Shown here: one piece after another, positions 9,590 through 19,799 of the stretch
How positions within the stretch are numbered: the stretch's first letter is position 1
How the letters are laid out: each line of letters opens with the position of its first letter
Assembly: GCF_017355185.1 (NCBI RefSeq)
Contig: NZ_JADILJ010000025.1
Coordinates: 1 to 55,251, forward strand
DNA from: Rathayibacter sp. SD072
Lineage (GTDB): Bacteria > Actinomycetota > Actinomycetes > Actinomycetales > Microbacteriaceae
Reading direction: 5' to 3'
Length of the DNA: 55,251 nt
The notes under the pieces: model-generated
What the model was told of the DNA's origin: nothing
What the model saw: the letters and a program-made list of their open reading frames with translations, nothing else
Database searches by the model: none
Made by a program: the position numbers and the translations under genes

Positions 9590-9769
9590 GACTTGGCCTC
9601 CTGCACTCGGTCTTCGATCTCTGCTTAGTGGAACCCATCCAAGCACGCGATTGTTTCCGCACCGAGACGATCGGAGGGCATTTCGCTGTGCGCGTAGGCC
9701 CGCCGGATCACTGGCGCTCGGTGCAGGGCACCGCCCGGGTCGCGTCCCGGAGTGAGGGTTCCGCGAAAG

Positions 9770-9775
9770 TAAACT
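9770..9775 (+). promoter_or_regulatory. -10 box TAAACT of parE, leaderless layout
   Basis: TAAACT is followed by exactly 6 nt (GGAGGA) and then ATG. GGAGG sits 1 nt from the ATG, too close for normal Shine-Dalgarno use, so a leaderless transcript explains the start better. Confidence 0.5.
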
Positions 9776-9781
9776 GGAGGA

Positions 9782-11863
9782 ATGGCCTCCACCGACTACT
9801 CCGCCCGGCACCTCTCCGTCCTGGAAGGCCTCGAGGCGGTCCGGAAGCGGCCGGGCATGTACATCGGCTCGACCGATTCACGCGGCCTGATGCACTGCCT
9901 GTGGGAGATCATCGACAACTCCGTCGACGAGGCACTCGCGGGGCACGGCACCGAGATCAGCGTCGTCCTCCACGCCGACGGCAGCGTGGAGGTGCGAGAC
10001 CGCGCGCGCGGGATCCCGGTCGACATCGAGCCCAAGACCGGCCTGTCCGGTGTCGAGGTCGTCTTCACCAAGCTGCACGCCGGCGGCAAGTTCGGCTCCG
10101 GCTCCTACGCGGCCTCGGGCGGCCTGCACGGTGTGGGCGCCTCCGTGGTCAACGCTCTCTCGGAGCGGCTCGACGTCGAGGTCGACCGCAACGGCCGCAC
10201 CTACCGCATGTCGTTCCACCGCGGCGAGCCCGGTCGCTTCGCGGATGCGGGGGAGCCCACTCCGGACGCGCCGTTCACGCCCTTCGAGAACGGCTCGGAG
10301 CTCGCCGTCGTCGGCAAGGTCGCGAGAGGAGTCACCGGCACCCGCGTGCGCTACTGGGCCGACCGCCAGATCTTCACGAAGGGCGCGGCCTTCCAGACGG
10401 ACGATCTCGTCACGCGCGCACGGCAGACGGCGTTCCTGGTTCCCGGGCTCACCCTCGACATCGTCGACGACCGGGAGGACGAGCGGCGCGCCGAGATGTT
10501 CCGCTACGACGGCGGCATCTCGGAGTTCGTCGAGTTCCTCGCGCCCGATTCCGCCGTGACCGACGTGCTCCGTCTGACCGGCACCGGGACCTTCACCGAG
10601 AACGTCCCCGTGCTCACCCCGGGTGGCGCCATGGTGTCCACCGAGGTGGAGCGCAGCTGCGAGGTCGACATCGCCCTGCGCTGGGGCACCGGCTACGAGA
10701 CGGTGATGCGGAGCTTCGTCAACATCATCGCCACGCCCAAGGGAGGCACGCATCAGACCGGCTTCGAGCAGGGACTGCTCAAGCTGCTCCGCTCCCAGGT
10801 CGAGGCGAACGCGCGCCGGCTGAAGGCGGGCTCGGACAAGGTCGAGAAGGACGACGTGCTCGCCGGCCTCACGGCGGTGCTCACGGTCCGTCTCCCCGAG
10901 CCGCAGTTCGAGGGCCAGACGAAGGAGATCCTCGGCACCCCCGCCGTGCGCGCCATCGTCGCGCAGACGGTCGGCTCGACACTCGGCGCCGTCTTCTCCT
11001 CGGCGAAGCGCGAGGACAAGACGCAGATGTCCCAGCTGCTCGAGAAGGTCGTCGCCGAGATGAAGTCGCGCATCTCGGCGCGCGCGCACAAGGAGACGCA
11101 GCGCCGCAAGAACGCGCTGGAATCGTCGTCGCTGCCCGCGAAGCTCGTCGACTGCCGCAGCAACGACGTCGAGAACAGCGAGCTCTTCATCGTCGAGGGC
11201 GACTCCGCCCTCGGCACCGCGAAGCTCGCGCGCAACAGCGAGTACCAGGCACTGCTGCCGATCCGGGGCAAGATCCTGAACGTGCAGAAGGCGAGCGTCG
11301 CCGACATGCTCTCGAACACGGAGTGCGCCTCGATGATCCAGGTCATCGGCGCGGGCTCGGGTCGCTCGTTCGACCTGTCGGTGGCGCGCTACGGCAAGAT
11401 CATCCTGATGAGCGACGCCGACGTCGACGGCGCGCACATCCGCACCCTCCTGCTCACGCTGTTCTTCCGCTACATGCGGCCGCTGGTCGAGGCGGGCCGG
11501 GTGTTCGCGGCCGTGCCTCCGCTGCACCGCGTGGTCGTGATGAACGCGGGCAAGAAGCCGAACGAGACGATCTACACGTACTCCGAGAAGGAGCTGCAGA
11601 GCGTGCTCGCCGCCCTGGCGAAGGCGGGGCGGCGATTCCAGGACCCGATCCAGCGCTACAAGGGCCTCGGCGAGATGGATGCGGATCAGCTCGCCACGAC
11701 GACGATGGACCGCGCCCGCCGCACGCTGCGCCGAGTCCGCGTGTCCGACGCCGAGAACGCGGGCCGGGTCTTCGAGCTGCTGATGGGCAACGAGGTGGCG
11801 CCGCGGAAGGACTTCATCGTCCGCGGATCCGAGACGCTCTCGCGCGACCGCATCGACGTGTGA
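9782..11863 (+). CDS. parE: Type IIA topoisomerase B subunit (ParE/GyrB-like)
   Basis: 693 aa ATPase subunit. The GHKL domain shows LEGLEAVRKRPGMYIG, DNSVDEAL (Mg/ATP binding) and GGLHGVGASVVNAL. The TOPRIM domain shows VEGDSALG (about 471) and DADVDG (about 545) for Mg binding, then QRYKGLGEMDADQL. It pairs with the A subunit that converges on it. Gyrase proper is usually encoded beside dnaA/recF in actinobacteria, so this second locus near sigA is most likely topoisomerase IV (decatenation). Gyrase B cannot be excluded without the rest of the genome. Confidence 0.92.
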   Translation: MASTDYSARHLSVLEGLEAVRKRPGMYIGSTDSRGLMHCLWEIIDNSVDEALAGHGTEISVVLHADGSVEVRDRARGIPVDIEPKTGLSGVEVVFTKLHAGGKFGSGSYAASGGLHGVGASVVNALSERLDVEVDRNGRTYRMSFHRGEPGRFADAGEPTPDAPFTPFENGSELAVVGKVARGVTGTRVRYWADRQIFTKGAAFQTDDLVTRARQTAFLVPGLTLDIVDDREDERRAEMFRYDGGISEFVEFLAPDSAVTDVLRLTGTGTFTENVPVLTPGGAMVSTEVERSCEVDIALRWGTGYETVMRSFVNIIATPKGGTHQTGFEQGLLKLLRSQVEANARRLKAGSDKVEKDDVLAGLTAVLTVRLPEPQFEGQTKEILGTPAVRAIVAQTVGSTLGAVFSSAKREDKTQMSQLLEKVVAEMKSRISARAHKETQRRKNALESSSLPAKLVDCRSNDVENSELFIVEGDSALGTAKLARNSEYQALLPIRGKILNVQKASVADMLSNTECASMIQVIGAGSGRSFDLSVARYGKIILMSDADVDGAHIRTLLLTLFFRYMRPLVEAGRVFAAVPPLHRVVVMNAGKKPNETIYTYSEKELQSVLAALAKAGRRFQDPIQRYKGLGEMDADQLATTTMDRARRTLRRVRVSDAENAGRVFELLMGNEVAPRKDFIVRGSETLSRDRIDV

Positions 11864-11887
11864 CCGTCCCGGGCCCGACGGCGGTCA
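11861..11887. terminator. Convergent dyad between parE and parC
   Basis: CCGTC and GACGG pair around an 8-nt loop, and the outer TGACCG/CGGTCA includes both stop codons. This is a small symmetric element suited to bidirectional termination. Confidence 0.35.
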
Positions 11888-14371
11888 GAGCAGCTCGGGA
11901 GCCGCGCCGATCGTCGCCACGGGAGCCGAGAGCGGCACTCCCGATCCGTCGCGCTTCATGCCGGACTCCGGCAGTGCCGCGACGGACCCGTCGGCCTCGA
12001 GGGCGTGCGCCGGGCCCGGACCGACCCAGGCGACCCCGAGGGCCGTCTCGCCCTTGAGGAAGCGCTGGGCGCGGACACCGCCGGTCGCCCGGCCCTTGGA
12101 CGGGAACTCCGAGAACGGCGAGACCTTCGCGCTGCCCGTGTCGGTGCCGGTCAGCGCCCAGCTGTCGACCGCGACGGTCGCGACGACCGCGTCCTCGCGG
12201 TCGTCCGCCTCGACCACGGCGAAGTGCACGACCTCGTCGGTCTCGCCGAGCTTGACTCCCGCCATGCCCCCCGCTGTCCGGCCCTGGGGCCGCACCGCCG
12301 ACGCCGGGAAGCGCAGGAGCTGGGCCTCCCCGGTGACGAAGACCAGTTCGTCCTCGTCGCCGGCGGGCGCCGCTCCCACGACCGCGTCCTTGGGTTTGAG
12401 CGCGATGAGCTCGACGTCGGGCCGGTTCTGCAGCTCGGCCGCCGACACCCTCTTCACGACTCCCTGGAGCGTGCCGAGGGCGATCGGGCGCGTGTCGTCG
12501 AGCGCCACCAGAGCGAGCACGCGCTCGTCCTTGCCGAGCGCCGGGAGGTAGTCCGCCATGCGGACGCCGGCGCCGAGCTGGACGGAGGACGACGGGACGG
12601 AGGGGACGTCGACGGGGGAGAAGCGGAGCAGTCGTCCCGCGCTCGTCACGGCGCCGATGTCGGTGCGGCTCGTCGTGTCGAGGGCGCTGAGGACGGCGTC
12701 GTGCTTGCTGCGCCGGCTCGCCCTGACCGGCTGCGCCGCCGCCTCGGGATCGCGGTCGACGCGGACCATGCGGCCGGTGGTGCTGAGATGCACCCGGCAC
12801 GGCACGTCGGCGATCTCGAGTACTGCGGCGGTCTTGCGCCCGGTGGTCGCGACGGAGGGGCGCGCCTCGGTGAGGAGCGTGCGACGAGGGGTGCCCAGGC
12901 GCTGCGCGACGTCGTCCAGCTCCTCCGACACGAGCGTCTCGATCCGGCTGCGGCTCGAGAGCAGCGCCTCCAGCTCGGCGATCTCGGCGAGAAGAGTGTC
13001 GCGCTCGGTCTCGAGCTCGATCCGGGAGAACCTCGTCAGCCGGCGCAGCTGGAGCTCGAGGATGTAATCGGCCTGGATCGTGCTGAGGTCGAAGACCTCG
13101 ATGAGGCGCGCTCTGGCCGCAGCGGTGTCGTCGCTCGCGCGGATCAGCTGGATGACCTCGTCGATGTCGACGATGGCCACGAGGAGTCCCTCGACGAGGT
13201 GCAGGCGCTCCTGGCGCTTGCGGAGGCGGTACTGCGACCGCCGGGTCACGACGGTGACGCGGTGGCCCACGTAGACCTGGAGGAGCTCCCGGAGTCCGAG
13301 CGTGCGCGGCTGCCCGTCGACCAGGGCCACGTTGTTGATCGCGAAGCCGTCCTCGAGAGGCGTGTAGCGGTAGAGCTGCTCGAGGACCGCCTCCGGGCTG
13401 AAGCCCGTCTTGATGCCGATCACGAGACGCAGGCCGTTGTCGCGGTCCGTGAGGTCGGTGACGTCCGAGATGCCGCTGAGCTTCTTGTTCTGAACGCCGT
13501 CCTTGATCTTGTCGATGACCTTCTCGGCCCCGACGAGGTAGGGGAGCTCGGTGACGACCAGCCCGGACTTCCGGGCGGTGATGCTCTCGACGGAGACCCG
13601 AGCCCGGGTCTTGAAGCTCCCGCGCCCGGTCGCGTAGGCGTCGCGCACGCCGGCGAGACCGACGATCGTCCCGCCGCTGGGGAAGTCGGGACCCGGCACG
13701 AAGGACATGAGGTCCTCGAGCGAGGCCTCCGGGTGGGCGATCAGGTGCCGCGCCGCTCCGATCACCTCGATCAGGTTGTGCGGCGCCATGTTCGTCGCCA
13801 TGCCGACCGCGATACCGCTGGCGCCGTTGACCAGCAGGTTCGGGAACGCCGACGGCAGGACCTCGGGCTGCTGGTGCGAGTTGTCGTAGTTGGGGACGAA
13901 GTCGACGACGTCCTCGCCCAGGTGCTCGGTCATCGCCATGGCGGCGGGCGCGAGCCGCGCCTCGGTGTAGCGGGCGGCCGCGGGGCCGTCGTCGAGCGAG
14001 CCGAAGTTGCCGTGGCCGTCGACCAGGGGGACCCGCAGGGTGAAGGGCTGGGCGAGGCGCACGAGCGAGTCGTAGATCGAGGCATCGCCGTGCGGGTGCA
14101 GCTTGCCCATGACCTCGCCGGTCACCCGCGCCGACTTGACGTGGCCGTGGTCCGGCCGCAGGCCCATCTCGCTCATCATGTAGAGGATGCGGCGCTGCAC
14201 CGGCTTCAGTCCGTCGCGGGCATCGGGCAGCGCCCGCGAGTAGATGACCGAGTAGGCGTACTCGAGGAACGACCCCTCCATCTCGGTCGAGACGTCGACG
14301 TCCTCGATGCGCTCGGACAGCGAGGAGTGTGCGGCCGGAGTGGATCCGGACGAGGGGGATGCGGCGTTCAT
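11885..14371 (-). CDS. parC: Type IIA topoisomerase A subunit (ParC/GyrA-like)
   Basis: 828 aa. The breakage-reunion domain has the catalytic tyrosine in [12 protein letters not shown] (Y135) and the quinolone region [17 protein letters not shown], with Ala97 at the position of E. coli GyrA Ser83, the natural state in several actinobacteria. The C-terminal beta-pinwheel repeats follow (for example [32 protein letters not shown]). I see no canonical GyrA box (QRRGGKG), which favours the ParC assignment. It is transcribed towards parE rather than in an operon with it. A GAAGTGAG stretch lies before the ATG. Confidence 0.92.
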   Translation of the reverse strand: MNAASPSSGSTPAAHSSLSERIEDVDVSTEMEGSFLEYAYSVIYSRALPDARDGLKPVQRRILYMMSEMGLRPDHGHVKSARVTGEVMGKLHPHGDASIYDSLVRLAQPFTLRVPLVDGHGNFGSLDDGPAAARYTEARLAPAAMAMTEHLGEDVVDFVPNYDNSHQQPEVLPSAFPNLLVNGASGIAVGMATNMAPHNLIEVIGAARHLIAHPEASLEDLMSFVPGPDFPSGGTIVGLAGVRDAYATGRGSFKTRARVSVESITARKSGLVVTELPYLVGAEKVIDKIKDGVQNKKLSGISDVTDLTDRDNGLRLVIGIKTGFSPEAVLEQLYRYTPLEDGFAINNVALVDGQPRTLGLRELLQVYVGHRVTVVTRRSQYRLRKRQERLHLVEGLLVAIVDIDEVIQLIRASDDTAAARARLIEVFDLSTIQADYILELQLRRLTRFSRIELETERDTLLAEIAELEALLSSRSRIETLVSEELDDVAQRLGTPRRTLLTEARPSVATTGRKTAAVLEIADVPCRVHLSTTGRMVRVDRDPEAAAQPVRASRRSKHDAVLSALDTTSRTDIGAVTSAGRLLRFSPVDVPSVPSSSVQLGAGVRMADYLPALGKDERVLALVALDDTRPIALGTLQGVVKRVSAAELQNRPDVELIALKPKDAVVGAAPAGDEDELVFVTGEAQLLRFPASAVRPQGRTAGGMAGVKLGETDEVVHFAVVEADDREDAVVATVAVDSWALTGTDTGSAKVSPFSEFPSKGRATGGVRAQRFLKGETALGVAWVGPGPAHALEADGSVAALPESGMKRDGSGVPLSAPVATIGAAPELL

Positions 14372-14586
14372 GACTCACTTCGGTGGCGGGCGCAGGGCGA
14401 CGGCGCCGGGTGGCGCCTCTCGCTCTCAGCACGGGGCTCGCGGGCCGGGACGACCGGGCGAGGAGCCCCGAGTGCCTCGTCGCACCGGACCCGTCGTGCT
14501 CGGGGAGGCGCCGGACGGCGTCCCCGCTCGGACCTCCGCCCGCGGGGCTCGCCCGGAGCGAGGAGCACTGTGCGAAACTGAGCGCG

Positions 14587-15717
14587 ATGTCCCACATGCT
14601 ACCCGCCGCCCCCGCCGGGCGGCGGAGCCTCGCCGACGTCCTCCCCGGGGCCCTCGATGCGATCCTCGGACGACGCGGTGCCTTCGGAACCCCCCGCCTC
14701 GACCGCGTCGTCGTGGTGCTCGTGGACGGCCTGGGCGCCTCCAGCCTGAGGCAGCGGTCGGGCCACGCCCGCACGCTCGCCCCCGCCCTCACCCGCGCCA
14801 CGACGATCCCCTCGGGCTTCCCGACGACGACGGCGGCCGCACTCGCGAGCCTGACGACGGGTCTGCGGCCGGGCGGGCACGGCATGGTCGGCTACCGGGT
14901 CCTCGACCGCGGTGCCGATCGACTCGTCAATCAGCTCTCGGGCTGGGACGAGGGCATGGTGCCCGAGCAGTGGCAGCCCCACCCCACCGTCTTCGAGCGC
15001 GCCGTCGTCGAGGGGGTCGCTGCGAGCGTGATCGGCCCGTCGCGCTACGCCCGCTCAGGACTGACGCGCGCGATCCTCCGCGGCGCCGAGTACCGGTCGG
15101 CCGGGAGCATCGCCGAGCGCTTCGCCGCGGCCCGCGACCTCCTCGACGCCGGTGGCCGGCGCATCGTGTACCTCTACGTCCCCGAGCTCGACATGACCGC
15201 GCACGCGCGCGGGTGGGAGTCGCCGGAGTGGACCGCCGCGCTCGAGCTGCTCGACGGCGAGGTCGGCTCCTTCGCGCGGCGTCTCGGACCGCGGGAGGCC
15301 GCGCTCGTCACCGCTGACCACGGTGTGCTCGACGTCCCCGCCTCCTCCCACGTCCTCGTCGAGCACGGGTCCCTGCTCGAGGGCGTGCGGCACCTGGCGG
15401 GGGAGCCTCGCTGCCTGCAGCTCCACCTCGAGCCCGGGGCGGACGCGGAGAGCGTCGCAGCGCACTGGCGCGATGCGGAGGGGGAGCGGGCCTGGATCGC
15501 GACCCGGGCCGAGATCGCCGCGAGCGGCTGGTTCGGCGACATCGGCGCGCCCGCGGCGGAGCGAATGGGCGACGTGTTCGTCGCCGCGCGCAAGGCGATC
15601 GCCTATTACGACGCCGAGGACTCGTCGGGTCGATCGATGATCGGCCAGCACGGCTCGCTCACCCCGGAGGAGACCCAGGTCCCGCTGATCGGCTTCGGAG
15701 CGCTCGACGGCGTCTGA
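14587..15717 (+). CDS. Alkaline phosphatase superfamily phosphodiesterase / nucleotide pyrophosphatase
   Basis: 376 aa. The first metal motif is VVLVDGLG near residue 43. The nucleophile segment TIPSGFPTTTAAALASLTTG supplies a threonine. The later metal ligands are in PELDMTAHARG, TADHGVLD and GQHGS. Family members hydrolyse phosphodiester or pyrophosphate bonds; the substrate is unknown. An upstream in-frame extension is not supported; MSHMLPAAP starts 7 nt after GAAACT, a weak match to the local -10 pattern. It is divergent from parC and convergent with sepH. Confidence 0.85.
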   Translation: MSHMLPAAPAGRRSLADVLPGALDAILGRRGAFGTPRLDRVVVVLVDGLGASSLRQRSGHARTLAPALTRATTIPSGFPTTTAAALASLTTGLRPGGHGMVGYRVLDRGADRLVNQLSGWDEGMVPEQWQPHPTVFERAVVEGVAASVIGPSRYARSGLTRAILRGAEYRSAGSIAERFAAARDLLDAGGRRIVYLYVPELDMTAHARGWESPEWTAALELLDGEVGSFARRLGPREAALVTADHGVLDVPASSHVLVEHGSLLEGVRHLAGEPRCLQLHLEPGADAESVAAHWRDAEGERAWIATRAEIAASGWFGDIGAPAAERMGDVFVAARKAIAYYDAEDSSGRSMIGQHGSLTPEETQVPLIGFGALDGV

Positions 15718-15767
15718 CGCCCGGGCGGTGCACGATCCGGACGTCCCCACGACCGCGGGACGGTCGC

Positions 15768-15796
15768 GGGTGAAGGGCCCTGTAGACCCTCCACCC
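15768..15796. terminator. Hairpin in the convergent gap before the sepH stop
   Basis: GGGTGAAGGG pairs with CCCTCCACCC (one mismatch), with the stem base 2 nt from the sepH stop. A second short stem GACCG-CGGGA-CGGTC lies at 15751-15765. The pair suits bidirectional termination. Confidence 0.45.
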
Positions 15797-15798
15797 GA

Positions 15799-16914
15799 TC
15801 AGTCGTCGCTGCGCGCCCCGAAGACGATCTCGTCCCAGCTGGGCATCGACGTGCGCCCACGGCGGAATCCACCCCGGGTACCGGTCGGTGCGTGCTCCTT
15901 CGCAGGGGCGGCGGCCGCAGGAGGCGCGGCGGGAGCCGGGCGCTCGGGCTCCGGCGCCTTCTCGACGGTCGGAGCCTCCTGCTTCGGCTCCTCGCGGATC
16001 CGGAGAGAGGACGCGTGGTCGCGCTCCCCGCGACGGCGGCGGAGCGCGTCGAGCAGATCGGCGGTGTCGTTGAGATTGCGCTCGCGCTGCTCGGTCGTGC
16101 TCGACACGGGGCGAGGGAGGGTCGAGACCACGCGCGGCGTGTCGGACAGCGCCGGCTGCGGCTCGGTGTCGGAGGTCCGGACGGCCGACGGGCGCGCGTG
16201 CGGGAGGGCGGTCGGGCGACCGGACGCGGGGTGCTCGCCACGGGAGCTGCGCTCGGGCTCGGACGGCCGGGAGAACGCGTCGGTGTCGAAGCGCGTCGCG
16301 AGCTCGTCGACCGCGGCGGGGATGACGGCGCGGAGCCTCGGGATGAGGGTGGGCCGGATCTCGCCCTGCTGCGAGAGTGTCGTCGCCTCGGGAGTCAGGG
16401 GCGACAGGACGGCCTTCTTGGGGTCGAAGCGCCAGCGGGCGTCGTGGTCGATCTCGTCCGAGCGGAACAGGAGCTTGACGGCCCAGCCGTCCTCCTCCTT
16501 CCAGCTCGACCACTGCTCGCCCTCGGCGCCCAGCGCGGCGAGGCGCTCGCGGATGACGTCGCCGAAGGGGGTGCCCTCCTCGAGGGGATCGGGGTCGGCG
16601 CTCGTGTAGACGCGCACCGACAGCGCGGAGGCGACGATGTGCTCGCGCTCGGCGGTGACCGGACCCTCGAAGCGCTGGACGTGCTCGAGGGGCGCGCCCG
16701 TGAGCTCGGCGACCTCCTCGGCGGAGAGGCCCGAACGGATGTGCGCCTGGATCTCGCGGGGTGAGACGCGCTTCTCGCGCGGCGGGAGGGTGTGGACGCG
16801 CGGCCGCAGCTGGCTCTGCAGAGTCTCGTCGATCCGCACCGAGAACCGCTCGCCTCCGTCGGAGACGAGCACGAGCGATCCGCTCTCGACGCCGATCACC
16901 TTCAGTTCCATCAT
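15799..16914 (-). CDS. sepH: Cell-division regulator SepH (DUF3071)
   Basis: 371 aa. The N-terminal DUF3071 domain starts MMELKVIGVESGSLVLV and contains the helix-turn-helix VSPREIQAHIRSGLSAEEVAELTG (here residues about 52-75). A long Pro/Ala/Glu-rich disordered linker follows. The protein ends in the conserved motif MPSWDEIVFGARSDD. In Streptomyces and mycobacteria SepH binds FtsZ and promotes Z-ring assembly. AAGGAGG precedes a double ATG; the first (16914) gives 9-nt spacing, and 16911 is an alternative. It is divergent from the DUF4193 gene across about 210 bp. Confidence 0.93.
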   Translation of the reverse strand: MMELKVIGVESGSLVLVSDGGERFSVRIDETLQSQLRPRVHTLPPREKRVSPREIQAHIRSGLSAEEVAELTGAPLEHVQRFEGPVTAEREHIVASALSVRVYTSADPDPLEEGTPFGDVIRERLAALGAEGEQWSSWKEEDGWAVKLLFRSDEIDHDARWRFDPKKAVLSPLTPEATTLSQQGEIRPTLIPRLRAVIPAAVDELATRFDTDAFSRPSEPERSSRGEHPASGRPTALPHARPSAVRTSDTEPQPALSDTPRVVSTLPRPVSSTTEQRERNLNDTADLLDALRRRRGERDHASSLRIREEPKQEAPTVEKAPEPERPAPAAPPAAAAPAKEHAPTGTRGGFRRGRTSMPSWDEIVFGARSDD

Positions 16915-17128
16915 CGTGCGGGACCTCCTTCTGGACGCGAACGGGGCAAGGATGGCACGGGTTCCGCCCGATGCCCGGGAATACCGCGGGCGGGTCGAAA
17001 GTTGGGGCGGAAGGAGGCGCTGACAGGCGGTGTCAACCACGGATCCATTTGGTTTGCGAATCGATCCGCCTTGATGCACACTGTCCCCGCCGATTTGTTG
17101 AACAGCTGAATATAAGAAGTGGATGGGA

Positions 17129-17422
17129 ATGGCTACGGACTACGACGCCCCCCGCAAGACCGATGACGACTCCGAGTCGATCGAGGCCCTGAAGGAGCGA
17201 GTCCCCGACAAGATGTCCGGAGTCGTCGACGTCGATGACGCCGACAACCCGGGCGGATTCGAACTGCCCGGAGCCGATCTCTCAGACCTCGATCTGGACG
17301 TCGTGGTCCTTCCGCCCCAGGCGGACGAATTCACGTGCGTGAGCTGCTTCCTCGTGAAGCACCGCTCTCAGATCGACCACGAGGAGAAGCTCGGACCGAT
17401 CTGCCTGGAGTGCGCCGCCTAG
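17129..17422 (+). CDS. DUF4193 zinc-ribbon protein
   Basis: 97 aa from the ATG giving [14 protein letters not shown], the standard family N-terminus. An in-frame ATG two codons upstream (17123) would add MG, and the TATAAG 6 nt before it could make that one the leaderless start. The acidic body leads to a C-terminal [11 protein letters not shown]...GPICLECAA, two CxxC knuckles that probably bind zinc. It is a conserved actinobacterial protein without established function. Its TAG overlaps the TAG of the convergent DUF3093 gene in the palindrome CTAG. Confidence 0.85.
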   Translation: MATDYDAPRKTDDDSESIEALKERVPDKMSGVVDVDDADNPGGFELPGADLSDLDLDVVVLPPQADEFTCVSCFLVKHRSQIDHEEKLGPICLECAA

Positions 17423-17892
17423 GCCTCTCCTCGCTCCGAAGGACGACCGCTCCGTCGCCGTGATCCCCGGATCGCGGCGACGATGTCGTTCGGGCGACGA
17501 CTCGACAGCAGCCAGTACGGCGTCGGGTCCTGCGGATCCTCGATCGGCACCCGCACGACGTCGCGCACCCAGCCCCGGATCACGAGGTAGGCGCGAGCGT
17601 CCAGCCGCGGTCCGCGCTCGGCGAACGCCTCGCGGCCCTCGTGCGACGAGGGCTCGCCCACCAGCTCCAGAGGGATGTGCGCCCTCCCCGCGCGGAGCTC
17701 GCCGTCGACGACCTCGATCACCGGCGAGAGCGCCAGCAGGGCGCCGATGCAGCCCGCGTAGAGGACGAGTGCGACGACGACTCCGACGACCGGGTCGATC
17801 GGTGCGAACACCAGGATGCTGGCAGGGATCACGAGGGCTGTGGAGACGAAGAGCCACGGCGCGGGCCAGAGCCTCTCCCGGTACGACTGCAT
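17419..17892 (-). CDS. DUF3093 membrane protein
   Basis: 157 aa. Two adjacent hydrophobic helices ([17 protein letters not shown] and [21 protein letters not shown]) are followed by a soluble domain with [11 protein letters not shown] near the end, as in the actinobacterial DUF3093 family. Function is unknown. It is divergent from dut across 38 bp; TGCAAT lies 6 nt before the ATG and only partly fits the -10 pattern. The conserved partnership with dut and DUF4193 is typical of actinobacteria. Confidence 0.85.
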   Translation of the reverse strand: MQSYRERLWPAPWLFVSTALVIPASILVFAPIDPVVGVVVALVLYAGCIGALLALSPVIEVVDGELRAGRAHIPLELVGEPSSHEGREAFAERGPRLDARAYLVIRGWVRDVVRVPIEDPQDPTPYWLLSSRRPNDIVAAIRGSRRRSGRPSERGEA

Positions 17893-17918
17893 GTCCCTAT
17901 TGCATCAGACAACTGGTC

Positions 17919-17924
17919 TACCCT
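17919..17924 (+). promoter_or_regulatory. -10 box TACCCT of dut, leaderless layout
   Basis: TANNNT is followed by exactly 6 nt and then GTG. No Shine-Dalgarno sequence is present. Confidence 0.55.
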
Positions 17925-17930
17925 CGTCAC

Positions 17931-18398
17931 GTGAACGAATCCGTCGACGTCGCGATCCGCGCGGACACCCTTCCCGGCTACGCGCACCCGGGGGACGCCG
18001 GAGCCGATCTGCTCTCGACCGAGGACGTCGTCCTCGAGCCCGGTGAGCGGGCCAGCGTGGGCACGGGAGTGGCGATCGCCCTCCCCGAGGGCCATGTCGG
18101 CTTCGTGGTCCCGCGCAGCGGACTCGCCTTCAAGCACGGCATCACCATCGTCAACGCGCCCGGGACGATCGACGCGGGCTACCGCGGCGAGATCCGGGTG
18201 GCGCTGCTCAACACCGACGCGGAGCGCGCGTACCGCGTCACGGCGGGCGACCGGATCGCGCAGCTCGTGATCGTCCCCGTCGTCCGCGCGCGCTTCACCC
18301 CGGTCGACGAGCTGCCCGAGTCCGTCCGCGGGCTCGGCGGCTTCGGATCGACGGGCTACGACGCCTCCCCGACCAGCACTCCGAAGGAGAACGCATGA
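17931..18398 (+). CDS. dut: dUTP diphosphatase (trimeric dUTPase)
   Basis: 155 aa. Converts dUTP to dUMP and pyrophosphate, keeping uracil out of DNA. All five trimeric dUTPase motifs are present in order: GDAGADL (21-27), [32 protein letters not shown] and the C-terminal GLGGFGSTG arm. The GTG start is fixed by the conserved N-terminus and the -10 box 6 nt upstream. The stop overlaps the next start in ATGA, coupling it to DUF3710. Confidence 0.96.
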   Translation: MNESVDVAIRADTLPGYAHPGDAGADLLSTEDVVLEPGERASVGTGVAIALPEGHVGFVVPRSGLAFKHGITIVNAPGTIDAGYRGEIRVALLNTDAERAYRVTAGDRIAQLVIVPVVRARFTPVDELPESVRGLGGFGSTGYDASPTSTPKENA

Positions 18399-19024
18399 GC
18401 GACATCCAGGCAGCGACAGGACCGGACGCACCGGCGGAGGTCGTCGAACAGGACCTCGAGAAGTCCGCGCCCGCCGATCGCGCCGAGGCGGGGCCGCTCG
18501 ACGAGCGCGAGGCCAACCCCGTGCGCCCCTACATCGACCTCGGCGGCGTGAAGGTCCTCCCGCGCGAGGGCATGCACATCCGCCTCGAGGTCGAGGAGGG
18601 GACCAAGCGGGTCATCGCCGTCGGTCTCGACTACGCGGGGTCCACTCTGCAGGTGCAGCCGTTCGCCGCGCCGCGCTCCTCCGGGCTGTGGCACGAGATC
18701 CGGGGCCAGATCGCCGAGCAGGTCGCCAAGCAGGGCGGCCGCACGGCCGAGCGCGAGGGCGTGTTCGGCCCCGAGCTCGTCGCCCAGCTCCCGATCGCGG
18801 GAGGGGAGTCCCGTGTCGCCCGCTTCGTCGGCGTCGACGGACCGCGCTGGTTCCTGCGCGGTGTCATCGCCGGCGCGGGAGCGGTGAACCAGGAGGCCGC
18901 CGCGGCGGTCGAGGAGCTGTTCCGCAGCATCGTCGTCGTACGCGGCTCCGGCCCCATGCCCCCGCGCGACCTCATCCCCCTGAAGGTCCCCACCGGCGGT
19001 CAGACGCAGCAGAGCGCGAGCTGA
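18395..19024 (+). CDS. DUF3710 protein
   Basis: 209 aa. An acidic N-terminal 45 residues lead into the conserved core with [42 protein letters not shown] and [18 protein letters not shown]3710 genes regularly follow dut in actinobacteria; the function is not known. It is co-translated with dut (ATGA overlap) and leads into DUF3159 after 5 nt. Confidence 0.88.
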   Translation: MSDIQAATGPDAPAEVVEQDLEKSAPADRAEAGPLDEREANPVRPYIDLGGVKVLPREGMHIRLEVEEGTKRVIAVGLDYAGSTLQVQPFAAPRSSGLWHEIRGQIAEQVAKQGGRTAEREGVFGPELVAQLPIAGGESRVARFVGVDGPRWFLRGVIAGAGAVNQEAAAAVEELFRSIVVVRGSGPMPPRDLIPLKVPTGGQTQQSAS

Positions 19025-19029
19025 CCCGC

Positions 19030-19782
19030 ATGGAGCAGAGCCCGCCCGACCGCGAGCAGCAGCCGGAGCCGATCCGCCCCGAGGTGGGGGAGGCCATCGC
19101 CCAGGCGGCGCGCCGTTCCGGTCTCGGGGTCGTCGCCGACGGCGAGCCGTTCGACGGGCGCGCGCTGCTGCGCACGATGGGCGGGGTCCGCGGGATCCTC
19201 GAGGCCGTCGTCCCCGGCGTCGCCTTCGTGCTCCTGTTCACCGTCACCGGCGAGCTCGTGCTCTCGCTCGTCGCCTCGGTGGGGATGGCCGTCCTGTTCA
19301 CCGTGGCGCGCATCCTCGGCCGCACCCCGGTCATCCAGGCGGTCGGCGGACTCCTCGGGGTCGTCGTCTCGGCGGCGCTGGCACTCGTCACCGGTCGGGC
19401 GGTGGACAACTTCGTCCCCGGACTCATCACGAACCTGGTCTACGGACTCGTCTTCCTCGCGTCCGTGCTCGTGCGTTGGCCGCTCATCGGAGTCGCGGCC
19501 GGGTACCTCATGGGCGACGGGACCGCCTGGCGCGACGACAAGCGCAAGCGACGGCTGTTCGCCGCACTGACCCTGGCCTGGGCGGGACTGTTCCTGCTGC
19601 GGCTCGCGGTGCAGTACCCGCTCTTCCTCGCCGAGGACACCACGGCCCTCGGCACGTGGAAGCTGGTCCTCGGGCTCCCGCTGTACGCCCCGCTGCTCGT
19701 GCTGACGGTCCTCGCGGTCCGAGCGGAGTACCGCGGCGCACGGGACGAGGACGAGGACGAGGTCGCCGCGCCGGGTGCGTGA
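19030..19782 (+). CDS. DUF3159 integral membrane protein
   Basis: 250 aa. A soluble 45-residue N-terminus is followed by about six hydrophobic segments, including VVPGVAFVLLFTVTGELVL, AVGGLLGVVVSAALALV and FAALTLAWAGLFLLRLAV; the family block WRDDKRKRRLF lies between the fourth and fifth. The C-terminus is acidic. Third gene of the dut-DUF3710-DUF3159 unit. Function is unknown. Confidence 0.88.
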   Translation: MEQSPPDREQQPEPIRPEVGEAIAQAARRSGLGVVADGEPFDGRALLRTMGGVRGILEAVVPGVAFVLLFTVTGELVLSLVASVGMAVLFTVARILGRTPVIQAVGGLLGVVVSAALALVTGRAVDNFVPGLITNLVYGLVFLASVLVRWPLIGVAAGYLMGDGTAWRDDKRKRRLFAALTLAWAGLFLLRLAVQYPLFLAEDTTALGTWKLVLGLPLYAPLLVLTVLAVRAEYRGARDEDEDEVAAPGA

Positions 19783-19799
19783 CCGCCGGGTCGAGGACG

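Noticed and set aside
14460-14464. Quinolone-resistance mutation in parC (Ala97 instead of Ser)
   Set aside because: The codon for Ala97 is inside parC near 14081; alanine is the natural residue here in several actinobacteria, as in the [10 protein letters not shown] motif, so it is not a sign of selection.
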